NCBI RefSeq assembly: GCF_000472785.1
Contig: NZ_AXAL01000009.1
Coordinates: forward strand, 1-64,000
DNA length: 64,000 nucleotides
Source of the DNA: Mesorhizobium loti CJ3sym
GTDB lineage: Bacteria > Pseudomonadota > Alphaproteobacteria > Rhizobiales > Rhizobiaceae
Reading direction: 5' to 3'
The translations under genes and the position numbers were made by a program. Positions 16,669 to 24,866 of the stretch are shown in pieces (position 1 is the first letter of the stretch; each line of letters begins with the position of its first letter). Below the pieces are notes generated by a model. It did not search any database. It was not told the DNA's origin and worked only from the letters and a program-made list of their open reading frames with translations.

Positions 16669-17852
16669 GAGGAGGCCTGCAGCCGGGCGGCGCCATGGAA
16701 GCCGACCGAGAATTCATTGGCGATGTTGTGATGCGCCCGCTGCCGGCTGGTGCCGAGCCCGAGCTTCGGGAACAACAGCTCGGCGACGCGGTAGGCTTCC
16801 TCGAGATGCGGATAGCCGGAGCCGATGATGGTATCGATGCCGATCGCCTGGTACTCGCGGATGCGCTCGGTGATCTGCTCGGGCGTGCCGACCAGCGCGG
16901 TGCCGGCGCCGCCGCGCACCAGGCCGACGCCGGCCCACAGATTGGGCGACACGACGAGCCTGTCGCGGCGGCCGCCATGCAGCTCGGCCATGCGGCGCTG
17001 GCCGACCGAGTCCATCTGGTTGAGGAAGCGCGCCTGGGCGTTTTCGATCTGGTCTGACGTGACGTGGCTGATCAGCCGGTCGGCGGCGCGCCAGGCTTCG
17101 TCCTCGGTTTCGCGAACGATGAAATGCAGCCTGATGCCGAAACGCAGTTTCCTACCGCGCAGCGCTGCTTTCTTGCGCGCTGAAGCGAGCTTTTCGGTGA
17201 CCTGTGCCGGCGGCTCGCCCCAGGTCAGGTACATGTCGACCAGGTCGGCGGCGAGGTCCTGCCCTGCGTCGGACGAGCCGCCGAAATAGAGAGGCGGCCG
17301 TTCCTGGCTTGGCAGCAGGTCAAGGCGGCCATTCTCGACGCGATAATATTTGCCGTCGAAATTGACGCGCTCGCCCGACACCAGGCCGCGCCAGATGGTC
17401 AGGAATTCATGCGCCTGGGCATAGCGTTCGTCATGCGGCAGGAAGACGCCGTCACCGGCAAGCTCGGTCGGGTTGCCGCCGACCACGACATTGAGCAGCA
17501 GGCGGCCATTGCTCAGCCGGTCGAGGGCTGCCGTCTGGCGCGCGGCGAAGGTGGGCAACGTCACGCCGGGCCTGAGTGCCACCAGGAATTTGAGTTTTTC
17601 GGTGAGCGTCGCAAGCCCCGTCGCGGTGATCCAGGAATCCTCGCAATTCTGCCCGGTCGGCAACAGCACGCCGGGAAAGCCGAGCCGGTCGACCGCCTGG
17701 GCGATCTCCTTGAAGTAGCCGAATTCCGGAGGCCGCTGCTGCTGTTCGGAGCCGAGACAGGAGCCGTCGCCATGCGTGGGGATGAACCAGAAGAAATCGA
17801 GCTGCCCCTCTGGCGTGATCTTGGCTGGAGCGGTTGTGTCTGGCGCAGTCAC
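16665..17852 (-). CDS. ssuD: FMNH2-dependent alkanesulfonate monooxygenase SsuD
   Basis: This 395-residue enzyme desulfonates C1-C10 alkanesulfonates to aldehyde and sulfite, freeing sulfur. The luciferase-like TIM barrel and SsuD landmarks are present: [28 protein letters not shown] with the conserved Cys, [35 protein letters not shown], and [15 protein letters not shown]. The enzyme needs reduced FMN from an NAD(P)H:FMN reductase (SsuE). No ssuE is next to it, so another flavin reductase must serve. Confidence 0.95.
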   Translation of the reverse strand: MTAPDTTAPAKITPEGQLDFFWFIPTHGDGSCLGSEQQQRPPEFGYFKEIAQAVDRLGFPGVLLPTGQNCEDSWITATGLATLTEKLKFLVALRPGVTLPTFAARQTAALDRLSNGRLLLNVVVGGNPTELAGDGVFLPHDERYAQAHEFLTIWRGLVSGERVNFDGKYYRVENGRLDLLPSQERPPLYFGGSSDAGQDLAADLVDMYLTWGEPPAQVTEKLASARKKAALRGRKLRFGIRLHFIVRETEDEAWRAADRLISHVTSDQIENAQARFLNQMDSVGQRRMAELHGGRRDRLVVSPNLWAGVGLVRGGAGTALVGTPEQITERIREYQAIGIDTIIGSGYPHLEEAYRVAELLFPKLGLGTSRQRAHHNIANEFSVGFHGAARLQASS

Positions 17853-17922
17853 GGGCGGATCTCCTGGAGATTACAAACGGCAAAGGCGCCGGACGTTTCC
17901 GCCCGGCGCCGCGCGAGAAAAA

Positions 17923-18876
17923 TCAGTTACCCGGCGCGGTCCACACCGCGTCGGAAATGCGGACCGCCTTCGGGATCAGGCCGAGCTTGTAGAAGCGGTC
18001 GGCGGTCGCCTGCTGGCTGGCGACAATCTCGTCGCTGAGCGGGAAAATGCCGAATTTGCTGCGGTTGGCGGCGATGATCTGGGCGTCGAGCGGCACACCG
18101 GTCACCTCATGCAGCGCCTCGGCGACCTTGTCGCGGTTCTGGTCTGCCCATTTCGCGGCCTCGCCCAGAGCAGCGATGGTCGTGGTCACGACCTCCGGAT
18201 GCGCCTTGGCGAAATCCTTGTTGGCGAGAATATAGCTGTTGACCTTGAGCACGTCGCTGGAACGGGCCAGCACACGCGGCTGGTAACGTGTCTCGGCGAT
18301 GGCGAAGAACGGATCCCAGACCGCCCAGGCATCGATCTGGTCGCTGGCGAAGGCGGCGGCGGCATCGGCGGGGCTGAGATAGATCGGCGTGATCTGGTCG
18401 TAGGGAAGGCCGGCCTTCTCCAGCGTCGCCACAAGAAGATTGTGCGCGGAAGTGCCCTTGCCGACGCCAACGCGTTTGCCCTTGAGATCGGCGACCGACT
18501 GGATGGGAGAGGCCGGTTTGACGAAGACTGCCTCGCCATCGCCATTGGGCGGCATCGCAGCGACATAGACAATGTTGGCCCCAGCCGATTGTCCAAAAAT
18601 CGGCGGCGCGTCACCGGTGTAACCGACATCGACGGCGCCGACATTCAGGGCCTCGACCAGCGGCGGACCGGCGGTGAATTCGACCCACTTCACCGCGACG
18701 CCCTTGTCGCTCAGCGCCTTCTCGATCACCTGCTGCTGCCTGGCGATGACCGGCAGGCCGGTTTTCTGGTAGCCGACGCTGAGCTGCTTCAGCTCCTGCG
18801 CGGAGGCGCTAAACGACAGGGCAACTGTCGCGGCCACAAGGCCGGTGCCGAAAACGCGTCTCGTCAGACTGAACAT
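17923..18876 (-). CDS. ssuA: Aliphatic sulfonate periplasmic binding protein SsuA
   Basis: This 317-residue protein has a signal peptide (LTRRVFGTGLVAATVALSFS, cleaved near SASAQE; an RR pair may allow Tat export) and the NMT1/SsuA fold: LSVGYQKTGLPVIARQQQVI, VEFTAGPPLVEALNVGAVDV, GVGKGTSAHNLLVATLEKAG and IDAWAVWDPFFAIAETR. It captures alkanesulfonates for SsuBC. It is first in the operon, 70 bases ahead of ssuD, behind a promoter carrying the 19-bp inverted repeat at 18950. Confidence 0.94.
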   Translation of the reverse strand: MFSLTRRVFGTGLVAATVALSFSASAQELKQLSVGYQKTGLPVIARQQQVIEKALSDKGVAVKWVEFTAGPPLVEALNVGAVDVGYTGDAPPIFGQSAGANIVYVAAMPPNGDGEAVFVKPASPIQSVADLKGKRVGVGKGTSAHNLLVATLEKAGLPYDQITPIYLSPADAAAAFASDQIDAWAVWDPFFAIAETRYQPRVLARSSDVLKVNSYILANKDFAKAHPEVVTTTIAALGEAAKWADQNRDKVAEALHEVTGVPLDAQIIAANRSKFGIFPLSDEIVASQQATADRFYKLGLIPKAVRISDAVWTAPGN

Positions 18877-18949
18877 GATCCCTCTCCTTCGCTGCGGATC
18901 GGCGCCGGGAAAATGTCCTCGCCGGTTGGATAGGGATCAGGCTAGGTAG

Positions 18950-18968
18950 TTCTATAAATTTAGTAGAG
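18950..18968. promoter_or_regulatory. Sulfonate-operon operator-like site upstream of ssuA
   Basis: TTCTAT-N7-GTAGAG is an imperfect inverted repeat (YTCTAY-N7-RTAGAR). It lies 74-92 bases before the ssuA start, and the same twelve bases with the same spacing precede tauA at 22187. It is a probable binding site of a shared sulfur regulator, possibly the Rrf2 protein encoded at 23021. Confidence 0.6.
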
Positions 18969-19025
18969 GAATTATTTTGCGAGTTGTCGATATGACGTGG
19001 AAAGATTTTCTGCGGCAACCCATCG

Positions 19026-19086
19026 TTCGTCATCCTAGGGCGAAGCAAGGAGCGAAGCGACGCGGCGCAGACCCTAGGATGACGAA
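19026..19086. repeat. Palindromic repeat, family F copy 2
   Basis: TTCGTCATCCTAGGG and its exact inverse CCCTAGGATGACGAA flank a core with AGCAAGGAGCGAAGCGACGC. It lies between the small gene at 19115 and the ssuA promoter and may act as a terminator for the tau transcript. Confidence 0.85.
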
Positions 19087-19114
19087 GGTGTGGGTTGGCG
19101 CACCCCCCATCCAC

Positions 19115-19309
19115 TCACTGCGACCAGTACTGCCAGGCCCAGTAAAAACTCTCGTCGCGTGGCGGCAGGCGGTCTCGGCCGGCCTGGAATTGGACCGGCG
19201 CCGGCGAGCGCCGGCTTTCCTGCCTCGACACTTTGTCATCGGAAGCAAGGCCCAGCAGCCAGGCACCGAAATGGGCAAACAGCACGGCGGTGGAATGGGT
19301 CATCGTCAT
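19115..19309 (-). CDS. Small hypothetical protein at the end of the tau operon, 64 residues
   Basis: The frame begins MTMTHSTAVLFAHFGAWLLG and has one short hydrophobic segment (VLFAHFGAWLLGLA), then a charged stretch (SDDKVSRQESRRSPAPVQFQ) and an aromatic C-terminus (ESFYWAWQYWSQ). It starts 19 bases after tauC with no promoter between, so it is probably co-transcribed with the taurine transporter. I cannot assign a function. The aromatic-rich tail and short membrane segment suggest a small membrane-associated protein. Confidence 0.5.
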   Translation of the reverse strand: MTMTHSTAVLFAHFGAWLLGLASDDKVSRQESRRSPAPVQFQAGRDRLPPRDESFYWAWQYWSQ

Positions 19310-19328
19310 TCTCCTGCGCTTGGTTTGA

Positions 19329-20189
19329 TCATTCGCGTCCCGCCCAGGGGACGAGCACGCGCTCGATCCGGCGGATGATGAATTCGAGCACGAAGGCGAT
19401 GGCCGCGATCACCAGAATGCCCATGATCACCACATCGGTGACCAGGAACTGGGCCGCCGACTGGATCATGAAGCCAAGCCCGCGCGTGGCCGCCACCAGT
19501 TCGGCCGCGACCAGCGTCGACCAGCCGGCGCCGAGCGCGATGCGCAGCCCGGTCAGGATCGACGGCAGCGCGCTGGGCAGGATGACGTGGCGAACCACTT
19601 GGCGCTTCGTCGCGCCAAGCGAACGTGCCGCGTTGATGCGCTCCTGCGAAACGCCGCGAACGCCGGACGCGGTCGACAGCGCCACCGGCGCCAGCATGGC
19701 GATGGCAATCACCAGGATCTTCGATGGCTCGCCAATGCCGAACCAGATGATGACCAGCGGCAGATAGGCGAGCGGCGGGATCGGCCGCAGGAATTCCAGC
19801 AGCGGATCGAAAATGCCACGGCCGACAGTGCTGATGCCGATGGCGAGACCCACCGGCACACCGATGAGAAGGGCCGCGACGAGTGCTGCAAACACGCGGC
19901 CCAGGCTGGCGACGGCGTGCTGCCACAGGGTCGCATCGACGAAGCCGTCGTTGGCGACAACGAAGAATTTGTTCCAGACGGCGGCAGGCGAGGGCAGGAA
20001 CACCGGCGAGACGAGCTGCAGGCGGGCCGACAACGCCCAGATCGCCAGCACCGCCAGAATGGTGGCCGCGCTGATGATGCGCGCCGAGACGCCCTTGCGC
20101 CTCGGGGCAGCCGGCGACCATGGCACCGACAGACCATCGACCTCATCGATCTTCTGGTTCGATCGTTCGGTATAAGACGTCACAGTCAT
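19329..20189 (-). CDS. tauC: Taurine/sulfonate ABC transporter permease TauC
   Basis: This 286-residue permease starts MTVTSYTERSNQKIDEVDGL, with a polar N-terminal extension of about 40 residues before the first helix (ARIISAATILAVLAIWALSA). The TauC/SsuC pattern follows: PVFLPSPAAVWNKFF, FLRPIPPLAYLPLVIIWFGI, and the EAA loop INAARSLGATKRQVVRHVIL. It overlaps tauB by four bases. The ATG at 20189 is preferred; the longer frame upstream reads into tauB. It acts with TauA and TauB to import taurine-type sulfonates. Confidence 0.93.
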   Translation of the reverse strand: MTVTSYTERSNQKIDEVDGLSVPWSPAAPRRKGVSARIISAATILAVLAIWALSARLQLVSPVFLPSPAAVWNKFFVVANDGFVDATLWQHAVASLGRVFAALVAALLIGVPVGLAIGISTVGRGIFDPLLEFLRPIPPLAYLPLVIIWFGIGEPSKILVIAIAMLAPVALSTASGVRGVSQERINAARSLGATKRQVVRHVILPSALPSILTGLRIALGAGWSTLVAAELVAATRGLGFMIQSAAQFLVTDVVIMGILVIAAIAFVLEFIIRRIERVLVPWAGRE

Positions 20190-20959
20190 GCCACCTCTCC
20201 CTCGAAGATGGCGTCGGTCAGTTCGCCCCGCGCCGCCGCGAAGGCCGGATCGGCCTTGATCGTACGGATGGCCTCGCCCGCCGCGTAACGCCTGGAGAAA
20301 CCAGGCTCGAAGGTCCGCACCACACGGCCGGGGCCGGGCGCCAGCACGACGATGCGGGTGGCGAGCACCAGCGCCTCCTCGATGCCGTGCGTCACCATCA
20401 GCACGCCGACATGGCTTGCGGTCCACAGATCGAGCAGCGTCGTCTGCATGCGTTCGCGCGTCAGCGCGTCGAGCGCGCCGAGTGGTTCGTCGAGCAGCAG
20501 GAATTCAGGTTCGGCCGCGAGCGCTCGGGCAAGGCCGACACGCTGGCGCATGCCACCCGAAAGCTCCCAGATGCGTTTGTCGCCGGCGTCGGTCAGCTTG
20601 ACCAGCGCCAGCAGTTCATCGGCGCGGCGCGCCCGTTCAGCCGGCCGTACACCGCGCAGCCTGAGCGCGAAGGCCACGTTTTCGCGCGCGGTCAGCCAGG
20701 GAAACAGCGCATCGTTCTGGAACACCACGGCGCGATCCGAGCCGGGCGCGGTGATCGGCCTGCCGTTGGTGGTGGCCATGCCGCGCGACGGCGTGACCAG
20801 GCCGGCGGCGACATTGAGCAGCGAGGTCTTGCCGCAGCCGGAACGGCCGACCAGCACGACAAAGTCGCCCTTGGCGACATCGATCGACACACGCTCGACA
20901 GCGGGTGCCTGCTGGCCCTCATAGTGGATCGAGATTTTATCGAGCACGAGATGCGGCAT
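20186..20959 (-). CDS. tauB: Taurine/sulfonate ABC transporter ATPase TauB
   Basis: This 257-residue ATPase has Walker A GRSGCGKTS (about 38-46), Q-loop VVFQNDALFPWLTARENVAF, signature LSGGMRQRVGLARAL, Walker [16 protein letters not shown] and the switch LMVTHGIEEALVLA. The ITAPGSDRAVVFQ motif is characteristic of TauB rather than SsuB. It lies between tauA (160 bases upstream) and tauC (four-base overlap). No tauD dioxygenase is present, so the imported compound must be processed by SsuD or by enzymes elsewhere. Confidence 0.93.
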   Translation of the reverse strand: MPHLVLDKISIHYEGQQAPAVERVSIDVAKGDFVVLVGRSGCGKTSLLNVAAGLVTPSRGMATTNGRPITAPGSDRAVVFQNDALFPWLTARENVAFALRLRGVRPAERARRADELLALVKLTDAGDKRIWELSGGMRQRVGLARALAAEPEFLLLDEPLGALDALTRERMQTTLLDLWTASHVGVLMVTHGIEEALVLATRIVVLAPGPGRVVRTFEPGFSRRYAAGEAIRTIKADPAFAAARGELTDAIFEGEVA

Positions 20960-21118
20960 GAGCCCTCGCGGGAGGTCTGTTGAAATCTGACTGCCCCGAA
21001 ACCGCTCCTCGTCAGCGGTTGCGGGGCAGACAGCACGCGGCGTCAGGGAAGGAGCGCGCGAGCCACTTGAGCGCCCGCATGCCCGTCAAGACATGCAGGG
21101 ACGCTTCAGCACTTGGGT

Positions 21119-22132
21119 TCAGTTCGAGGCCAGCGCCTCGGTGACGTATTTCGATGTCACGTATTTCGAATAGTCGGGCAGCACGGCGTCGATCTTGCCT
21201 TGCTCCTTGAGGAAGGCGGAAGCCGCCGCGACCGCCTTGACCGTGCCGCCGCCGAGGAACTTGTCGGAGGCCTGCTCCTCCAGCGTCGGGAAGACATAGC
21301 CCTTCAACAGCTCCGGCACCTCTTCCAGCTTGGCGCCGGTGAGCTTGGCGATCTTGCCAGCCTGCGGCGAGGATACCGACCAGGCGTCGGGCTTGGCCAG
21401 GTACTCGGCATAGGCAGCACCCGTCACCTTGACGAAGTCGCGCACAGCTTCCGGGTTCTTCTCGGCAAAATCGGTGCGCACGATCCAGGCGTCGAAGGTC
21501 GGTGCGCCCCAGGCGGCGACCTGCGAGGAATCCAGCACCACCTTGCCCGTCGTCTTGATCTGGCCGAGCGCCGGATCCCAGACATAGGCCGCATCGATGT
21601 CGCCGCGCGCGAAGGCGGCGGCGATTTCCGGCGGCCGCAGGTTGAGAATCTCAACCGACTTCGGATCGACATTCTCGTGCTTGAGCGCGGCAAGCAGGCT
21701 GTAATGCGTCGTCGAGACGAAGGGCACGGCGACCTTCTTGCCGGCGAGGTCGGCGACTTTCTCGATGCCGGCGCCGTTGCGGGCGACCAACGCCTCGGAC
21801 GGCCCGATCAGGCCGACGACGAAGATGGTCTGGATCGGCAGTTCGCGGCTCGCCGCCGCTGCCAGCGGGCTCGAGCCGACATAGCCGATATCGACCGAGC
21901 CGGAAGCGACCGCGGCAATGACATCGGCGCCGGAATCGAATTTGCGCCAGTCGATGCTGGCCTTGGTCGCCTTTTCATAGGTGCCGTCGGCCTGCGGCAC
22001 TTTGGAAGGCTCGACCACCGTCTGGTAGCCGATGGTGATCTTCAAATCTTCGGCCAAGGCCGGGCTGAGGATGGCGGCGCCGGCAAGGGCGGCGGACGAC
22101 AGAAGAAGGATGCGTCGCGAAATGGTGGACAT
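21119..22132 (-). CDS. tauA: Taurine/sulfonate periplasmic binding protein TauA
   Basis: This 337-residue protein has a signal peptide (MSTISRRILLLSSAALAGAA to PALAE) and the TauA pattern: ITIGYQTVVEPSKVPQADGT, FDSGADVIAAVASGSVDIGY, VGSSPLAAAASRELPIQTIF and DAAYVWDPALGQIKTTGKV. The TauA C-terminus ends in YVTSKYVTEALASN. The ATG at 22132 is preceded by GGAG; the longer frame has no signal peptide. It is first in tauABC. The promoter region contains an inverted repeat shared with ssuA, so it is likely induced under sulfate limitation. Confidence 0.94.
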   Translation of the reverse strand: MSTISRRILLLSSAALAGAAILSPALAEDLKITIGYQTVVEPSKVPQADGTYEKATKASIDWRKFDSGADVIAAVASGSVDIGYVGSSPLAAAASRELPIQTIFVVGLIGPSEALVARNGAGIEKVADLAGKKVAVPFVSTTHYSLLAALKHENVDPKSVEILNLRPPEIAAAFARGDIDAAYVWDPALGQIKTTGKVVLDSSQVAAWGAPTFDAWIVRTDFAEKNPEAVRDFVKVTGAAYAEYLAKPDAWSVSSPQAGKIAKLTGAKLEEVPELLKGYVFPTLEEQASDKFLGGGTVKAVAAASAFLKEQGKIDAVLPDYSKYVTSKYVTEALASN

Positions 22133-22186
22133 CAAAGGGCTCCATGAAAACAGAGAAAACCGGATTGCCCTATGATAGTCCGCTAA

Positions 22187-22205
22187 TTCTATCGTTCTTG
22201 TAGAG
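22187..22205. promoter_or_regulatory. Sulfonate-operon operator-like site upstream of tauA
   Basis: TTCTAT-N7-GTAGAG matches all twelve fixed bases of the site before ssuA and lies 55-73 bases before the tauA start. The seven-base spacer differs between the two (CGTTCTT here, AAATTTA there), so the shared bases are not simply a recent duplication. Confidence 0.6.
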
Positions 22206-22356
22206 TTAAATCCTTCCAACGAAGGCGGGTTTCTTGGAAAAAACGGTCGATGGCAGAGCACCCAAGCGCATAAGGCGGCTCAGCGGGCGTCCTTCCCGGC
22301 TCGCGATCGCGAACCTGCGATCCGGTTCAGTGTTCTCTGAGGCTGGCGGGACAGCA

Positions 22357-22509
22357 CCCCCTTCTGGCCTGCCGGCCATCTCCCCCGCAAGGAGGAAGAT
22401 TGGCAGCTTCGCCATTCGCGTCTCTTGTTTCGGCGTTTAAGATTGGCGAAAGCGGACGAGATCCGATCTCCCCCCTTGCGGGGGAGATGTCCGGCAGGAC
22501 AGAGGGGGG
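22357..22509. repeat. Intergenic palindromic repeat, family B copy 2
   Basis: Same architecture as the copy at 6527, with the arms slightly diverged at the left (CCCCCTTCTGGCCTGCCGGC). It sits between the divergent tauA and rrf2 genes. Confidence 0.85.
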
Positions 22510-22695
22510 TGCTGCCCCGCCGGCTTGGACGTCTACACAATCGGAAGGCTCTGACTTATCTCCCAACCAAACTTCCCTGTTTTGCTAGTGCCACGCAAAC
22601 CCATGCCACAGACAGCCAGGGAATTGACAACCGGTTCCGCGTGTTCGAGGGTAAGTATAGTATCCTTATCGACATTAAGGGAATTGGAGGCGACG

Positions 22696-22851
22696 ATGAG
22701 CGGGCACCCCATCACCAGGATCGCTCGCGGCATGAAGCGGCTGCCGACGTCGCATGAGTCGGCGCGCGACGCGGCTATCCCCGGGGGAATCAATTGTCGC
22801 CTTTTTGCTGTCGACGCGCATTTCTGTGCTCTTAATGGCCCAAAGGCCTGA
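22696..22851 (+). CDS. Possible small protein or leader peptide upstream of rrf2, 51 residues
   Basis: The frame MSGHPITRIARGMKRLPTSH... is preceded by a strong GGAGG five bases before the ATG and has two late cysteines (INCRLFAVDAHFCALNG). No homologue is known to me, codon use is unremarkable, and there is no hydrophobic segment. It could be a real small basic protein, a leader, or chance. The remaining part of the 890-base gap between tauA and rrf2 holds the family B repeat and the weak operator at 22904. Confidence 0.3.
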   Translation: MSGHPITRIARGMKRLPTSHESARDAAIPGGINCRLFAVDAHFCALNGPKA

Positions 22852-22903
22852 TAAAATTGCCACAACGGCTTGAAAACGAAGCAAAATCAACGATTCTCGG
22901 CTT

Positions 22904-22922
22904 GTATATCATGTCACTAGAA
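22904..22922. promoter_or_regulatory. Weak match to the tau/ssu operator upstream of rrf2
   Basis: GTATAT-N7-CTAGAA fits YTCTAY-N7-RTAGAR at nine of twelve positions and lies about 100 bases before the rrf2 start. It is a possible autoregulatory site; on its own the match is weak. Confidence 0.3.
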
Positions 22923-23020
22923 TTTATGTGTCATGGATGCTTGGGCGCGGCGGGGAAGCTCGCCAGGCGTTTCGCAACGGATGGCGTCGCGCCATCGCAT
23001 GACAGAGAAACGTTGGGTCT

Positions 23021-23470
23021 ATGCTCACCAAAAAAGGCAAGTACGGCCTCAAGGCACTCGTCCACCTCGCGCAGCTACCGGCCGGGCAGCTGGCTTTCGT
23101 TGGCGATATCGCGACCGGCAACACCATCCCGAAGAAATTTCTCGACGCCATCCTGGGTGAACTGCGCAATGCCGGTTTCGTGCAGAGCCGCAAGGGCAAG
23201 GATGGCGGCTACCGCCTGGCGCGGCCTGCCGACGAGATCAAGGTCGGTCATGTCGTGCGCGTCCTCGACGGGCCGCTGGCCCCAATTCCCTGCGCCAGCC
23301 GCACCCAGTATCAGCGCTGCGAAGACTGCAACGAGGCGACATGCCAAGTCCGACATCTGATGCTGGAAGTCCGGCAGGCGATCGCCGAGGTGCTCGATCA
23401 GCGCAGCCTCGCCGAGATGCGCGACATTGCCATCGACGAGACCCCGCTAACGGCAAAGGCGCAGGCCTGA
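23021..23470 (+). CDS. Rrf2-family transcriptional regulator with four clustered cysteines
   Basis: This 149-residue winged-helix regulator has MLTKKGKYGLKALVHLAQLP, the recognition region IPKKFLDAILGELRNAGFVQ, and the wing SRKGKDGGYRLARPADEI. A cysteine cluster follows: C91, C100, C103 and C108. Rrf2 proteins (IscR, RirA, NsrR, CymR) sense Fe-S status, iron, NO or cysteine metabolites. Three cysteines in this region usually bind an Fe-S cluster; here there are four. Position beside tau, ssu and an FAD protein, and an operator-like repeat shared by tauA and ssuA, suggest it senses sulfur status. This is an inference; an iron or Fe-S role remains possible. Confidence 0.9.
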   Translation: MLTKKGKYGLKALVHLAQLPAGQLAFVGDIATGNTIPKKFLDAILGELRNAGFVQSRKGKDGGYRLARPADEIKVGHVVRVLDGPLAPIPCASRTQYQRCEDCNEATCQVRHLMLEVRQAIAEVLDQRSLAEMRDIAIDETPLTAKAQA

Positions 23471-23495
23471 CGCCTCTCACCGGGCAGGGCCTGTC

Positions 23496-24854
23496 ATGAC
23501 CGGGCGCGCCAATTCGATCATCCCCAGTTCCATCATCATTGTCGGCGGCGGCGCCAGCGGCGTCGTGATGGCCGCGCATCTCCTGAAATCGCCCAATCCG
23601 GATCTGCGCGTGACGCTGATCGAAAGGCGCCCGCATTTCGGACAAGGCGTCGCCTATTCGACGCTGCTGTCGGCGCATGTGCTGAATGTCAGCGCCGCCG
23701 GCATGAGCGCCTATGCCGACGATTCCGGCAATTTCTGGCGCTGGCTGCAGGGGCGTGGGCTGGTGAGCCCCGAGCAAACGCCGCAGACGCCCTTCTACGC
23801 GCCGCGCAGCATCTATGCCCGCTACCTCGGCGAGCTGCTCGACGAGCTCGAAGCGCAGGAGCAGCCGACCGGGCGCCTGCGCCTGATCCATGAGGAGAGC
23901 CGGTCGATCACGCCGACCCCGTCCGGCGTCGAGGTGGCGCTTGCCAACGGTACCAGCGTCGTCGCCCGTCTGGCCATATTGGCCACTGGCCATGACGAGC
24001 AGCCGGCGCAGGGCCATGCGATCCGGATGGGTTCGGAAGCCGACACGGAGCTTGTCCCCGACAGAAGGGTGATGGTGCTGGGCACCGGCCTCAGCATGGT
24101 CGATGCGTTCCTGGCGCTGGAGCAGCGCGGCCACAAAGGCGAGATCGTCGCCGTTTCCCGGCGTGGCCTGCTGCCGTCGCCGCACCGCAAGGGCAACCCG
24201 ATCAAGCTCGATGTCGCCGACATCCCGCTCGGCACGCAGCTCTCCTATTTCGTCGGCTGGTTCCGCGACCTGATCAAGGAGAACCAGAAGGCCGGCGTCG
24301 ACTGGCGCGACGTGGTCGACGGCCTCAGGCCGTTCAACCAGAAGATCTGGCAGAACTGGCCGGCTTCGGCCAAGCGCCGCTTCGTCGAACACACCAAGGC
24401 GTGGTGGGACATCCACCGCCACCGCATGCCGCCCGAAATCTATGCGCGCGTGACCGAGGCGGTGAAAGTTGGCCGCATCCGCCTTGTCGCCGGCCGCGTC
24501 GTCGACATCGCCAGGGGTGGCGACTTCACCGTCCAGGTCCAGTCGCGGCACACGCAGCGCCTCGAGACCTTCGACGTCGCCCGCATCTACGATTGCTCCG
24601 GCATCGTGCGCGACATCTCGACCTCGTCGAACAGCGTGGTGCGCTCGCTGGTCGATCGCGGGCTGGCGCGGCCGGATCCGCTGCGCATCGGCCTCGACGT
24701 GTCAGCCAATTGCGAGATCATCGCCGGCGACGGAACGGTTTCGGCCAAGATCCTGGCGGTCGGCCCGCTGACGCGCGGCACCTTCTTCGAGATCGACGCC
24801 ATTCCCGACATCCGCGTTCAATGCGCCCGGTTGAGCAAGCGGCTGCTGGGGTAG
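23496..24854 (+). CDS. FAD/NAD(P)-binding protein (PF13454-type)
   Basis: This 452-residue protein begins with a dinucleotide-binding motif, IIIVGGGASGVVMAAHLLKS. It has LIERRPHFGQGVAYSTLLSA (the GVAY segment typical of FAD-NAD(P)-binding PF13454 proteins), NVSAAGMSAYADD, LAILATGHDEQPA and a second nucleotide motif VMVLGTGLSMVDAFLALEQR. The reaction is unknown; relatives are seen next to sulfonate and sulfur genes in rhizobia. It lies 25 bases after rrf2 in the same direction, so the two are probably one operon. A role in flavin-dependent desulfonation is a guess from context. Confidence 0.85.
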   Translation: MTGRANSIIPSSIIIVGGGASGVVMAAHLLKSPNPDLRVTLIERRPHFGQGVAYSTLLSAHVLNVSAAGMSAYADDSGNFWRWLQGRGLVSPEQTPQTPFYAPRSIYARYLGELLDELEAQEQPTGRLRLIHEESRSITPTPSGVEVALANGTSVVARLAILATGHDEQPAQGHAIRMGSEADTELVPDRRVMVLGTGLSMVDAFLALEQRGHKGEIVAVSRRGLLPSPHRKGNPIKLDVADIPLGTQLSYFVGWFRDLIKENQKAGVDWRDVVDGLRPFNQKIWQNWPASAKRRFVEHTKAWWDIHRHRMPPEIYARVTEAVKVGRIRLVAGRVVDIARGGDFTVQVQSRHTQRLETFDVARIYDCSGIVRDISTSSNSVVRSLVDRGLARPDPLRIGLDVSANCEIIAGDGTVSAKILAVGPLTRGTFFEIDAIPDIRVQCARLSKRLLG

Positions 24855-24866
24855 CGCCCGTGGCGC

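Noticed and set aside
22624..22661. Sigma70-like promoter TTGACA ... TATAGT before the short frame upstream of rrf2
   Set aside because: The two boxes are 26 bases apart, far beyond the workable spacing, so I do not call a promoter.
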